Origin: Alisma plantago-aquatica
Taxonomy: Eukaryota > Streptophyta > Magnoliopsida > Alismatales > Alismataceae
Direction: 5' to 3'
Length of the DNA stretch: 64,000 bases
Assembly (NCBI GenBank): GCA_963693085.1
Contig: OY856411.1
Span: forward strand, 113,824,767 to 113,888,766
Of the stretch, positions 37,102 to 48,679 are shown in pieces. Each line of letters starts with the position of its first letter. Positions within the stretch are counted from its first letter, which is position 1. The translations under genes and the position numbers were made by a program. The notes below the pieces were generated by a model. That model searched no databases and was not told the DNA's origin. It saw nothing but the letters and a program-made list of their open reading frames with translations.

Positions 37102-37678
37102 AAGTTGGACGGAGTAGATATACCAAAATGTGATAAATTCTGTTAATTGGGTTCTATTATTCAAATAGACGGGGATGTACAAAATGATGTTTGTCACTAG
37201 ATCACTGCTGGATGGTTGAAATGGAGGAGTGCAATTGGAGTATTATGTGATTAGAAGATCCCTCTCAGGTTAAAAAGTAAGTTTTATAGAACAGCTATAC
37301 GACTGGCCATGCTTTATGGGAGTGAATGTTGTGTGGTGAAGAAACAAGGTCTCAACAAGATGAACGTGGATGAAATGTGTATGCTGAGATGGATGTGTGG
37401 GAAGAAAAGAAAAGATCGCTTGAGAAGTGACTATATCAGGAATAAAGTGGGGGCGGCGAGCATTGAGGACAAGTTGCGTGAAGGCCGACTCAGATGGTAC
37501 AGACATGTGCAACAAAGACCTACTAGTGTGCCTATACAAAGCAATGCTATTGAGCCAAACAATATAAATAGAAGAAGAGGAAGGGCTAAATTAACATGGG
37601 ATGAGCATATAAAGAGAGATCTTGAATCTCTACATCTCAATTAGAATATGGCCCATGATAGAGCTGAATGGAAATGAA
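37102..37678 (+). pseudogene. RTE LINE reverse transcriptase C-terminal region
   Basis: From 37102 the frame shows LGSIIQIDGDVQND and GWLKWRSAIGVLCD, then the open frame 37309-37644: MLYGSECCVVKKQ, MCMLRWMCGKKRKDRLRS, IEDKLREGRLRWYRHVQQRP and RRRGRAKLTWDEHIKRDLE. A final MAHDRAEWK follows after a stop. This is the conserved C-terminal tail behind the RT domain in plant RTE elements. Two or three stops are present. The RT catalytic core and endonuclease are missing because of truncation. Confidence 0.93.
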
Positions 37679-37740
37679 GTATCCATGTAGCCAACCCCAA
37701 CATAGTTGGGACTGAAACTTAGATGATGATGATGATTATG
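37102..37740 (+). mobile_element. RTE-type LINE, 5'-truncated
   Basis: A 639-base insertion bounded by exact 14-bp duplications. It has the RTE C-terminal coding region and a 3' tail of ATGATG repeats (37722-37740), typical of plant RTE elements, which end in short repeats rather than poly(A). Truncation at the 5' end is the usual result of incomplete reverse transcription. Confidence 0.96.
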
Positions 37741-37754
37741 ATGTCATCTTCTCC
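37741..37754. repeat. LINE target-site duplication, right copy
   Basis: ATGTCATCTTCTCC, identical to 37088-37101. Confidence 0.95.
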
Positions 37755-38851
37755 CTAAATTAGGTTTGGATGTGATTAAAGTACAAATTGGCACCATTTT
37801 GGCCACATTTTACCCAAACATGTATTTTTTGACCCAATAGTATGTTCAACTGGATCTCTATATGTTGTGATGAGAATGATTAAATCTTGGATAAGGAACT
37901 TGCTTTTGATGTTTTTGGCTAGAATGAGTCCTATGTAGGAATTTTGCACGTGCTCCAAGCCTCTTGAAATAATTTATTATTTTGAATAAAATGGTGATTC
38001 TTGCAAGTCTTGAATGTTTGGGTATATTTGTTCTATATGAAAAGGATGAAATCTACCATATTGTTCATTTTATGCATGGCTTGTTTGATTGGTGAATGTG
38101 ACATGGACTAACTTTCTTGAGTGAGATTATACATTAATTTCGACTGCTTGTGACCCCTTTTTACTTGACATTTCTTCTACCATCTTCTAACCTTTCCCCC
38201 TCATCAAAGGATGCCAAAGTGTACGTATTAGTATTGGCCACCCCCAAAAGTTTGGGGTGACCATATCTTTACCTCCCTGCTTCACTCTTGTCATCATATG
38301 CCCTCCTACACATGGGGCAAAGAAAATGATAAAAAAAAAGATTGGCTCTATGTAATAGCCTCTCAAGAAAAGAAAAGAAGAAAAGAAAAAAGTTCTCTAT
38401 GTAATAGTTCTCCACTTCCTTCCATAACCCTTTCTTCTCTTGTTAAGCCTAGTAGGGCTAGGGTGAATCAACTCTAGCCATCATATGCCCTCCCTATACA
38501 AGCCAAGTGGGTCATGAGTAGTGAAATGAACTATATGAGGTATCTCTAGCAAGTGAAATAATAATTATAACATTTTGAATGTATTTCATGCATGATACAA
38601 TCTACTCGGAGCTTTATAAAAATTGCATGACTTACATATGTGAATGGTGTCCCATATTCTAAGTTCTTGTGCTTTGTGCTTGATTCGCACTTGAAAGCTA
38701 AAATGAGTAGAGAGTAGTGGATTGCATGTGTAATTCCTCATGTGAACTCATGTTAGCCAATAAACATCATAATGATTGCATTCTCCATGAACTCCTTGAG
38801 TGAATTTGATAAGAGATTAAGTTGGAGAATACTTGAGGACAAGCATGTTTT
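37755..38851 (+). other. Athila-1 3' untranslated region
   Basis: Non-coding. It contains an inverted repeat CACCCCCAAA/TTTGGGGTG at 38239-38259 built from the same word as the polypurine tract, and an A/G-rich patch at 38330-38390. TTGAGGACAAGC, typical just upstream of Athila/Tat tracts, lies near 38833. Confidence 0.65.
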
Positions 38852-38864
38852 AAGTTTGGGGTGG
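38852..38864 (+). promoter_or_regulatory. Athila-1 polypurine tract
   Basis: AAGTTTGGGGTGG directly before TGATGCAACC. Plant Athila/Tat elements have AAGTTTGGGGGTG-like tracts at the 3' LTR border. Confidence 0.78.
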
Positions 38865-39330
38865 TGATGCAACCCTATTTTAGGGCTTCATCTTGTGTTT
38901 TTTTGCATTATAACCACATCTAAACATGTTAGATTGCAAGTCAATTCCCCCAATATGAACTATCATGTCAAATACACTTATGTCTACTTTTGCATGTTTT
39001 TTAGGGTTTTTTACATGCATTGGATGCAAAGGAGAGAAACAAATGGGACCTTGGGTTTCTACACCCCGAGATTGGACCCAAATCTTCCCCAAGCACCCCT
39101 TCAGTGGAAAAAAATTTCTCCAAAGCAATATTAAAAACCATTTGAAGCAGATTGAAGCAAAGTCAACCAACTGGATCCTCACTCCGGGCCATGGTACTTC
39201 CCCACAATCGTGGTGAGATGATCCAAAATCAAAATAGAGACAAGCAATTTTGAATGTTAACTGTCACGGTTGTGGCCGCCATAACGACCGTGGTACACTT
39301 AGTCCCCAACGACCGTGGCCATCATTTCGA
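38865..39330 (+). repeat. Start of Athila-1 3' LTR
   Basis: It begins TGATGCAACC after the purine tract. Positions 39262-39315 align with 7452-7505 of the 5' LTR (TTGTGGCC, then GACCGTGGT). Beyond about 39330 I can no longer align it with the 5' LTR, so the rest is lost, displaced or too diverged. Confidence 0.6.
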
Positions 39331-40663
39331 TCGTGATATGTACTTCATGATTCAGGGGATGGATATGTGGCACACCGCTTAGGGCCACTATACCATACAT
39401 GCACCACATGCACTACCTCTAAGGAGCCGATGATGATACCTTGAGGCAGCATTTCATGGATGTTGATGAGGGCACTGGTCCCTCAATCTGAATTCACTCC
39501 ACAGAAGGTACTGGTTCCAAACTTTCTAACTTTGATTTATGCAGTGAGGACACTACATATTCAAGCTTCAATGGGGAACAATCGGTTGGTAATTTAGATT
39601 TAGTTTCCTTCCCATTTATTTTTCTTGGTTTATATTTTAGATAGTCAAAAATCTAGTGTTGTTTGAGTATTTCTCTTTTGGATTGAATTTCCCTTTATGC
39701 TACACCATTTGTCATATTTAGTTCTTGGGAAATACTAGTTGAAACAAATTGTACAAGCCTTTCATCAATTAAATGAAATATGTTTCCAACCACATTCTCT
39801 TCATTTTGGTTTATTTCTTTTAGCATGCGTTTTCATCTTTCACACTCTTGATTGTCTGATACATGTAACGACATAATCTTCTTTGATTAATCAACACTAC
39901 AACATTGTTAGCATTTCTAGATGCCCTTGTCAAATTCTTAGTGAATTTTCAACAATCCTCTCAATATTGTTTCTTAAATAAATGAGTGAAATCTAGTTGA
40001 TTATGTAATCTAGTTAACTCTCTTGTGCTTTGGGGAAAAGACCTTAGTTTAAGGCCTTATGGTTCTCAAGTAGAACCCAACTCACTTTTGATTATTCTAG
40101 GTTGTTCTTAAAAAAATTAAACATATATTTCCCATGAAGTATGAATAAATTTCCATGTATCATGCTAGAATAGTGTAAGTATGATATGGCTATGATGGTA
40201 AGGTGCTATTTGCTAAAGAGGGTAAATTACCCCAACCGACATTCAATGTGTTCATAAGTCTATTTTATCTTCCGAGTGTTGGACCCACACTTCATTGTCT
40301 TATTCTTCTTCTAAAAAGCAAAGAGAGCACTACTACACTGTATATGTTAACTTGAATTTTATATTTTATATCCTTAATAATTGAGAAAATTAGGTTGTGT
40401 ATTCAATATTTATTTAACTTGGTCACTAAAATTCTACTAAATGTTGTTATATTGATTCATCCATTTAGATTGTTGGCACCTTTTCTAAACTAAATTTCCA
40501 TCTTGGTTGTTTAAGTTGACCTCATATCTAACATCATAAACTCATTGGTTATGGTTGGATTGGCTTGATACACTTATTCCATTTCAGTCAGTTGATACAT
40601 GTTCTTGTTATTTTATTCAATCGTGTTTCAGTTTTCTTTTTGCTGGAGGACAAGAAATTGTTT
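39331..40663 (+). other. Unresolved repeat DNA, LTR-element-like
   Basis: No gene. A short coding-like patch near 39470-39610 has no recognisable match. ATTAAATGAAATATGTTTCC near 39770 resembles plant LTR sequence. It runs into a second purine tract, so it may be the 3' region of another Athila/Tat-type element. Confidence 0.45.
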
Positions 40664-40678
40664 GAGCTTAGGGGGATT
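40664..40678 (+). promoter_or_regulatory. Second polypurine tract (Tat/Athila type)
   Basis: GAGCTTAGGGGGATT lies before TGATGTGCATG and is preceded by CTGGAGGACAAGAA. This is the same layout as at 38832-38868. Confidence 0.65.
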
Positions 40679-41560
40679 TGATGTGCATGATTTATAGTCT
40701 TTTTTATTACTTTGGCATATGTTTTCAATCTATTTCAACCTCGAGTTTCCCTAATAATGCTATATTTCCCATTTTATTATTATTTTTACTTGTTCCATGT
40801 TTGTAATTTTAGGTAAACATTTTGATGACAAAATAGGGTTAATTTGATCACAATTCGACCTTATTTGGATTCCCCGAGATATTACACAACTTTTATGACT
40901 TTTTTGATGTTCTGGAAGATACACTATGTGTGGTTTATCAAACGCGACATGTCTATCATAGGTAGAAACATTCTCACTTTTATGTGCAACAACACATTGT
41001 GTCGGCTAACTGACACGTCGTATCACCTCATTACAAGAATTCACTAATCTCCTTGTCTTGCAACAACACAATGTGTCTTAAATACACACACCATATCATA
41101 TCAATCTAGAAGTCAATGTAAGACGACAACAAACTATGTCCTAAATGCACACACCATGTTCACTCAGTCCAAACTTGCCCAGATTTTGTCAACTTAAAAC
41201 AACACATTGTGTCGGCCAACTAATATTGTACGCAACCTTCATGTGGGGTAGTTTTACCTTTAGTTACCGAGGGAGACACGTCATGTCTCTTCACCAACAC
41301 ATCGTGTTGTCGACAATTTCATCAGAATTTTAAGACAAATCATTCGTCATTTTTAAATAGGACTCCTTTGAGATGGTTATCACTCATCATTTGGAGAACT
41401 TTTGACCAAAGTTTAGAGCAGAGGAGAAGGAGGGTGATTTCTAATAAGAAGAAGTGTTTACATGAGAGTGAACCTCTTATCTACTCCATTTCTCTTCATC
41501 GGATTTGTAAACAAGTGAAATCACATCTCTACTAATAATAATGGTATTCAAAAAAGATCA
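40679..41560 (+). repeat. LTR fragment following second polypurine tract
   Basis: It begins TGATGTGCATG. It contains an array of CAACACATTGTGTCGG-like words (40985-41310) and then AAATAGGACTCCTTTGAGATGG, like the promoter-proximal part of Tat/Athila LTRs. The right limit is approximate; no end or second copy is visible. Confidence 0.55.
40985..41310. repeat. Palindromic-word array CAACACATTGTGTCGG
   Basis: Near-palindromes stand at 40992-41002 (ACACATTGTGT), 41066-41076 (ACACAATGTGT), 41202-41212 (ACACATTGTGT) and 41295-41309 (CAACAC/GTGTTG arms, 3-base loop). Several are followed by GTCGGC or by GACACGTCGT. Confidence 0.75.
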
Positions 41561-43270
41561 ATGAATAGCAACAAAATAAAATAAAAATGACTATATTAAA
41601 TTATATAAAGGGTACATCCAAATTTTCCCAAAAAGGGTGTACATCATATATACAAAAAATATGGATCTTAAGATAAAGGTAAACTAAACTAAATCAATTT
41701 ATCTCCAAGAAATAACTTAAGGGATAGGTCCAAGATGAAAGGATGAACTCCTTATCCCTAATCTTGGGCTGGTCCATCATGCTCATGTTGCACACTCTGA
41801 TCCTAAACTTGGGTGGTTGGGATCACCCAGGAAAAGGAGAAATAAGGTATGTGTCAATCAGAAGAATAAGGACAATTATAAACCAAAATTTTGCATGATA
41901 AATATTTACTATGCTAAGAGGATCAAAAGTATGAGGCATGTAATAAATAAGTCTTCCATGATAAACAATAATAAAGTTGCATGCATGAATAACATTACGA
42001 CTACAAAAACTAATATAGGGTTGAGGCACCTACCTAACCTCAACCAATAGGTGAGGGAGAGTAACACATTCCCAAACACCTAAATATGTATAAAAATGGG
42101 GAGAATAATCACATTCCGCTGGGAGAAATAATACATGCCCAACTATGGGTGGTTGTACACATGTACACTACATTAGTTATTTAGTCAAATATTCATCATG
42201 CTGGGTAAATTAAATTGGCAGAATGGAAATAAAAGCAATATAGTAGTGGGGTTCAATACCCAAGTAGTAATTGAAGTAAATGTGCCAAAAGAAGGCAAAA
42301 TAAAGATTCAAAGGCTAAGAATATGCCTCATTAGGAATATTAGGGTTGGATAAAAACATGCTCAACTTAGGATTTAGAATGAACTTACACATGCATAAAT
42401 AGGATTACACATACCTTAAATGTAGAGTCCCAATTATTTCTTTCACCAACTTGGTTGTATCCATAACCTCTTTAACATAAATTACAATATATATGAATGC
42501 ACTAGGGTTTCATATATCATAAAGTGTAAGTACACCCTAATTTTGGACCTTCTAGGAAAACTTTTGATTTAGGACTCAAAACTTGGACCAATCAATCAAT
42601 TGGATTCTCCTGATTTAGAAAACCTATTTATTTATTAAATTTGGAGTTAAAATGAATTATTTAGCAATTTTAGGGATTTTATATAATTAAAATAATGTTT
42701 CTAACAAACATCAAAATAGAGATGTAAAACAAGACTTGAAAACCCTAAAATCATATCTACTCAAAAAATGCTTTCCAACGACTATTTATTTGTATTTTTT
42801 TGATAAATCGTCGATTTAATATGAATTTCTAAAGTACTGGCCAATCAAATTTTGAGATAAATCCACGTGGGCGAGAAATTCGTGAAAGAAAAAGAAAAAG
42901 GGAGTCAATCCTACGTGACCTGGCCCAATCACGGGCGGCCAAATCACAGGTCAGTGCCCGCGTGGTCTCGGTCAAGAGTGAAACAAAACAAACTAAAAAG
43001 ATGAATATGCCCTCACGGGGAAAACAAAGAAAATAGAAGAAGGCGAGGGTATAATAGATAATTCACATAGGGGAATCATCCCTTAGGTCACGACGCTTCA
43101 TGGTGTCAAGCTGCAAGTAGCAGCTTGCTCCAAAATTGGGCAAACTCGCGAATCCCCACCAAAATCTGAATTGATAGCGACGAAATGAAGGTAAGGAGAT
43201 GATGAACCCACCTAGGACATTAATTCCGAAGTTGGTGTCACTGAGGGTGAGGTAATGTTTTTCTTGCTCA
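41561..43270. other. Unresolved AT-rich repeat DNA
   Basis: No protein similarity in any frame. Layout and wording (CATGAAAGGATGAACTCC, ACCTACCTAACCTCAACC) loosely recall the minus-oriented LTRs in this window, so an LTR fragment is likely, but no ends are found. Confidence 0.35.
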
Positions 43271-44599
43271 TATCCAATCATCAATGTGTTTTGCCAAGTT
43301 AGTGTGCACTACACATGTAGTTTTTATTCAAAATTAGTATATTGTGGTTTTCATCTCTTCTTGCTCAAAAAACTGCTTCTAATGCTTTCATAGTGCATCA
43401 CTAACTTTCCTACATATGGTTGGATTTGATTTACTTTTTCATCTTGCCACTAGATATGTTTTTCCAAAATATATGTGCTATCTGATAGCAGCTTTTTCAA
43501 TCGATTTTGTCCTGATTGAAACTCGACCGATAGGCACTAATGGGTGTTTCCAACAACTTTTGTGGGTCAAGTTTTTCCTGCGAGTAACTCGACCGATGGC
43601 ACTGTACACAGAATATACAATTGTCTTATTGAATGAGAATTTCCATTTCAACTATATTTTCTCAACCAATTGCCGTATTCTTTAGCACTCCCATTTGGTA
43701 ACTTTATATGCATATCACCATGCTTTAAGATGCCTATCTTACTTACAATTCTATCTTTCTAATTGCTATATTCTTGTATCCAACATATGATATTCCTATA
43801 TCTTGCAATTACTTGTTTTGAGTTGTTATGCATGTTTTGATGATGATCTCTTTGGATCTATAGGTTGTGTCTTAAATTGCTTGCAATGTGCTCAAGCTTG
43901 CTACATCTATCCAATAGTACATCTTGTTTTGATACAACCTTGAGGTTCTTAGTGGTAATCATTTTTTGGTAATGTTGCATATTTGGTAGTGAGATATATC
44001 CTTTCATGCTTCTAGAACTACACATCTCTTTGTTTGGAGATTTCTCTACATCTACTCATAGATTACTTTATCTTGTGTATATTTTGGTATATCTTGACAT
44101 GATCTAGTTCCTACTTGTAGCCCTAACTTGTTCTAACATCTACTAGTAGTCAATCTACATGTATTTCTAGTTCTTTTCATCAAGTGGTATTAAACTATAT
44201 GCTATGCTTGTATCTTATTTCATACTTTCTCAAGCTTTACTATCTTGAGCTGCTTACATAGAATTGCGATGCAGGATATATAGAGCTACATTATATGTAG
44301 ATATTAAAGAATCTTTGAATTTTATGCAGATTTTGCTCCAATGTCATATTTTGATGCAAGAGTAGTGTTTTTATGCAAAAATGGCCCTCTGAGCAAGACT
44401 CATTGTTTTACCATGAGCCCTGATACTTTTTGGATGAATTCCATCATCTTGAGGGTCAAAATTACGACTAATTATTTTTCTGCGGCATTTTATCTTTCAT
44501 TGATCTTTGCTAGAATGACATTATAAGTTGTTCAAGTGCATGATTTAACTTGATTTTCTTTTTACGCTTGGAGAAACCCATAGTTTTTCTCTTCTACTC

Positions 44600-44715
44600 T
44601 TCATTATAACTTTTTTTAGCGAAGTCAGGAGGCACTCTTATTCATCCCTCCCTCCTCATGCGAGCTAAATCAAATAAATTACAGTCACTAATTAAGGTGA
44701 TTCATTATAACTTTT
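44600..44715 (-). mobile_element. 86-bp retroposon with 15-bp target duplications
   Basis: TTCATTATAACTTTT at 44600-44614 is repeated at 44701-44715. Between them, 44615-44700, the minus strand ends in a short A-run (CTTCGCTAAAAAAA). This is the layout of a retroposed sequence (SINE or a very short LINE end) on the minus strand. The family is not recognised. Confidence 0.78.
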
Positions 44716-45112
44716 GTTATCTCCTTTCTTTTAACAAGTGGTGTTTCTTATGTCATTATACCCCCACTATTTTGAAAAAAAGAAAGGGGGAGAAAGCATG
44801 CCTTCTTCTGTAAAGAAGGGAGAGAAAGCATGTATTACAAGTAGAGGGATAAGCATGTCAATGTAAAGGGGAGAAGGTAAAGGGGAGAATCCATATGTGT
44901 GTAGAGCATATATGAGTAGAAGACATAGTATTCTATAAATGTTATGAAAGCTAACCATGTTGGAGAAATAGCATCAATTGAGGTGGAGCATGAGAACTGC
45001 ACTAGAATCAATTGAGGGGGAGCATATGAACTATTGAAACCCCTAGGTTTATCCAAACATATGACTTTACTTAAGTGCTTTCAATACATTTATGGAATGG
45101 TTTGTCATCTTC

Positions 45113-45126
45113 AAAAAGGGGAAGAA
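45113..45126 (+). promoter_or_regulatory. SIRE-like polypurine tract
   Basis: AAAAAGGGGAAGAA directly before TGTTGACTCTAGG. Confidence 0.8.
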
Positions 45127-46686
45127 TGTTGACTCTAGGTCAACATTGAATCTAGGTCCAAATTGATCAAACCCTTGTGTTGATGATGAGTAAACTATTC
45201 CAATTAGTTGTCTCAACTTGAGTGATTTCAGATTAGGTATAGACACACTCCAAATGCCCTAACTTGTGCATCTCAACTTGGGGAAAAGACAAGTCAAAAT
45301 AAATTAAAGTGTACTTTTATGGAATATGATGTAAATCTATTAGAATCATGTTGTAAATCACTTGTAATGATTGTATGACTTGTAATTAAGCTTAGAAAAA
45401 AAATTAGGAGCACACTCAAAATCCATTTTCCAAAATTCACATCAGGTTTTTCATTGGTCGAGTTACAAACTCGGCCGATCCTCATTAGATTTTAAAAATG
45501 ACTTTTGATCAGTCGAGTTTTCTATCCACAGAACTCGACAGACGCTCCCTCTACCCAAGACTGATTTAGGTGGATCGGTTGAGTTGCCACCAAGACCAAC
45601 TCGACATATGGTTTCAATTGGTCTTGTCACATAGTGGGATTGGTTGAGTTATCTTTATTGAGACTCGACCGATTGCACTGTACAAAAAGTGCAGAAACGT
45701 GCTTTTAGTCATTGGAATGTTGCAATACTTGAAAAATATTTGTTGCAACATCCCAAATGGCTAGTATTCATCCTTAAGTGTTCCCAAAGGCTTATAAGCA
45801 TCCCCAACTATAATATAACCCCTTGGACTTCATCCCATGGTTAGCTAAGCACTATGAAGTACCTATTCTATATTGAGTGCATCCTACAACCTCCTCTCTC
45901 TCTAAGCTTAATCACTTGCTACATCTATTAAGGTGAGTAGGAGATTTGCAAGAGAGCTAGTCCTACATGTATATCTTGTGATGCTCTCACTTCCACCACA
46001 TACAAATCTCTCATTCAACCGTAAAGATGAAGGTTCTCCCACATGGATAAGAGAGGTGAAGAAGAACAAGGGAAGGAGTCCCTTAGTGAAGAAGAAGAAC
46101 AAGGCTAGGCTGAAGACTTGGAGCAAGAGTGGGTAAGCCCTTGGTGAAGGCAGAAGACTCCTTGAAAAAGTGGGTAAGTCCTTGGTGAAAGCTTCTCCTT
46201 GGAGAAGGTGAAGTCAAAGGTTGAAGATCCAAGAAGAGTGGGCCATTACTTCAAGGTCAAAGACTTGTGCAAGAGTGGGTACATCCTTAGTGAAGGAAAA
46301 GGATTCCTTGCAAAGTGGGTATGTCCTTGGGTAGGTTGAAGACTCTTTGCTTGGATAGGTAATTCCTTTGGAAGGTCATGTATAGTATGTTGTATTATGA
46401 AGATAAGAGCACAAAGGTTAAGGAATCCTAGAGGTTGACCTCTCTAATTAGTGGACTGACATACTTCTAGTTTGAAGTATGGAACCACTCTACATAGCTT
46501 GTCAATTGGTGCATGTTCAGTCTCTCTCATCATTTCTATGTATGTTTTAGTTGCACTCATATTCCCATATTATCAACCTTATCTTGTGATATATCTAGCA
46601 GGTCTAATGAATTTTGTTTAAGTGTATTCAACTCTATTTACCCCCCCCCCTCTAGAACACACAATCACCCATCCTAGGATCCAACA
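45127..46686 (+). repeat. SIRE-like 3' LTR
   Basis: It runs from TGTTGACTCTAGGTC to GGATCCAACA. It contains a C-run at 46641-46650 near its end and hairpin words GGTCGAGTT/AACTCGACC at 45450-45680. No second LTR is in the window. Confidence 0.78.
45453..45680. repeat. GGTCGAGTT/AACTCGACC inverted-repeat array in SIRE-like LTR
   Basis: Four inverted pairs: arms 45453-45464 and 45468-45479 (10 of 12, 3-base loop), then pairs near 45508-45542, 45572-45610 and 45640-45672 with longer loops. Two more half-sites of the same word lie upstream near 43520 and 43590. Confidence 0.8.
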
Positions 46687-48579
46687 GTCGAGATGATTTG
46701 TCCAAGGTGTTTGCTTGCATGCAATCAATGGTTTTATTTCCTCAAATTCTGATGGTTTGGGGGTGGTGTTCATGGCCTAATGAATTGGTTTTGATGATAA
46801 AAAAATCCATATTTCTATTCCCTTAACTTTTTAGTCTTACCTTTTCCCTTGTATAAATGTAAACTTATAGTCATCCTAATGAAATGATGTGTAATTCTAA
46901 TCTAGCTTGTTACACCTAACTCTAATACAAATAGGTGATGATGGTGGGCCTTACCTAGCTTCCTTGTGTGACTTGTATGATGATGGAATATTTCCACAAG
47001 GTTATTCTAACGCTAATGTGTTGTCATATGATAATCATAAGATTCATAAATCTATGTTGTGCTTATCCTATGTATCATAAGAATGGTGATGGTCTTATGA
47101 GTGGCAGTGAACTGTACCATGTAGTGATGTGACAAGTTTTATGTTAATTCCTTTTATACCTTCTAAATTTGCACTCTACCTATGCTTTGTAGAATTCTTT
47201 TAAGGATCTCTTGTAACATGATTGATGCAATAGAATACACCCAATTGGATTTAACTAATGAAGTAGAACTCTAATCATGTAGTTGCCATAGCCATAGATC
47301 CATCCAGTGCTAGAATTTGCTGGATGCTGAAATGAGTATTCATAAGGGAAACTTGAAGCACATATTGTTGATTATGTGAGGTGCAAGTGACTGTGTGTAC
47401 TTGTCATCTTGACCCAAGTGTTTTGAGGATGGTCACAGTCATACCTCGGTGTGAGAACGACTACTGTCGTGTCTCGATAATTATATACTTGATGTGATTG
47501 GAGGACAGTGATGGGTTTACGTCAGTGGTAGGGTTTTGTACCCTTGTGTCTATCTCTATGACCTATACCAAGGTAGTCTAGGTGTTTTCAGCTTGACTAT
47601 ATGTCGTTGATGGTAGTTTGACTGATATGTCACTGCGATCTTCACTCGTACTGACTGAGTGGGGAGAAGATCTTGGATTCCAGCTCTTTTGAGATCTTGT
47701 ATGGCACCAATTTTGATTTAATAGTGGTCAGTTGGATTTGGGTGGTACGAATCTAATTGTTAGGGTAGTTATAAAAAATGTAATATATCCTTGTATTTTA
47801 TCTGCTTAGGGTTAAAAACACTTCACATTGGATGTTTAGCCTTTCCTTGCTTCTTATACTACTCAATTGTTATATAATGTTGTAAGAGAAATCAACTATT
47901 ATACTTGTTCTTCATATTCCTTCATATAATAATGCTATGCTTATCTGTCATGGTTGTTCAATTTGCTTAACCTATTTAATCAGTTTAAATAATTCATTTT
48001 GCTAAATCTCCTCATTCTGTTTAATAGTATTATGTCTATGGTAACAATAACCGTCGGTTGAGAGTAATATCTCTCGCTGGGACATGGGTAACACCTCGTC
48101 GGTCACCACACCTATTTTTATGTGTTCGTCAGTAGCGTGGTCGGGATCATGTTGTTGAGGAAGAGAAGCTTGGAGATCGATATCCTAGTAATGTTGGATA
48201 GTTGCTAGTTGTTGTCATTGTAGAGTCCTAGTGTCATCCATGTACTCTCTAGTTCGAGAAGGGATGTGTTTTGTAGATGATGTATATCGACACATGTTTT
48301 GGAAGTATGTCGTTCTTTCTATATATTTGGAATGTACATGTGAACATGATATCTTTTCTATACAGGTTGTGGCTAAGGCCACTGGATAGATATGTAAATA
48401 ACTGATATAGTATGTGCAGTCATGCAAAGTTTATGGAACTTTACATAAATGTTAATGATCTAGTTAGTAATATTTAAATCGGTTTTAATTTACCCTATTA
48501 TCTAGTAATCTGGATGTTTAGTAGTTGATTGTTATTTTTGTTTTGAGTAATCTCATTAGATGTGGTGTTGGGCATCACA
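46687..48579 (+). repeat. Gypsy LTR (chromovirus-like), start not defined
   Basis: About 1.9 kb without coding, ending GGGCATCACA at 48579, seven bases before an initiator-Met primer site. The start is not identified because there is no second copy; part may have been displaced by the SIRE-like element. Confidence 0.6.
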
Positions 48580-48586
48580 AGTTGGT

Positions 48587-48598
48587 TGGTATCAGAGC
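48587..48598 (+). promoter_or_regulatory. Primer-binding site (initiator Met tRNA) of Gypsy element
   Basis: TGGTATCAGAGC, a perfect match, on the plus strand after an LTR ending in CA. Confidence 0.9.
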
Positions 48599-48679
48599 TC
48601 TATGTTTGTTGAGTCTACATGCACATCGGACTAGGGTTTGTGTCTGTTCTTGTGTCATACAACAAACCTGATTATAGCT

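Larger units (their letters stand above)
7454..39330 (+). mobile_element. Athila-1, Gypsy (Athila-type) retrotransposon, nested host of several insertions
   Basis: In order on the plus strand: 5' LTR, Asp-tRNA primer site, gag, protease, RT/RNase H, integrase, a spacer, an ATHILA-type ORF, a long 3' region, a polypurine tract and the start of a 3' LTR. RT before integrase is the gypsy order. E3 (16318-24904) and Copia-2 (24914-34497) interrupt the spacer and an RTE LINE (37102-37740) interrupts the 3' region; Copia-1 interrupts the 5' LTR. Removing these gives a plausible single element. The right limit is uncertain, because the 3' LTR is recognisable only to about 39330. Confidence 0.82.
43271..46686 (+). 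mobile_element. SIRE-like Copia retrotransposon, 3' end only
   Basis: A non-coding 3' region leads to a purine tract and a 1560-base LTR ending CACCCCCCCCCC-like, TCTAGAACACACAATCACCC and GGATCCAACA. That is the typical end of SIRE/Maximus-type copia LTRs. No pol or env-like protein is readable upstream; the left boundary is approximate and the 5' half is absent. Confidence 0.68.

Noticed and set aside
37722..37740. ATGATG microsatellite
   Set aside because: It is the 3' tail of the RTE LINE and ends exactly at the target duplication.
39470..39610. Short coding-like patch (MDVDEGTG... wording)
   Set aside because: Under 50 codons with a stop, no family recognised; left within unresolved repeat DNA.
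41817..42050. 77-codon plus-strand frame and its antisense partner
   Set aside because: AT-rich, no domain, overlapping frames on both strands; treated as chance.
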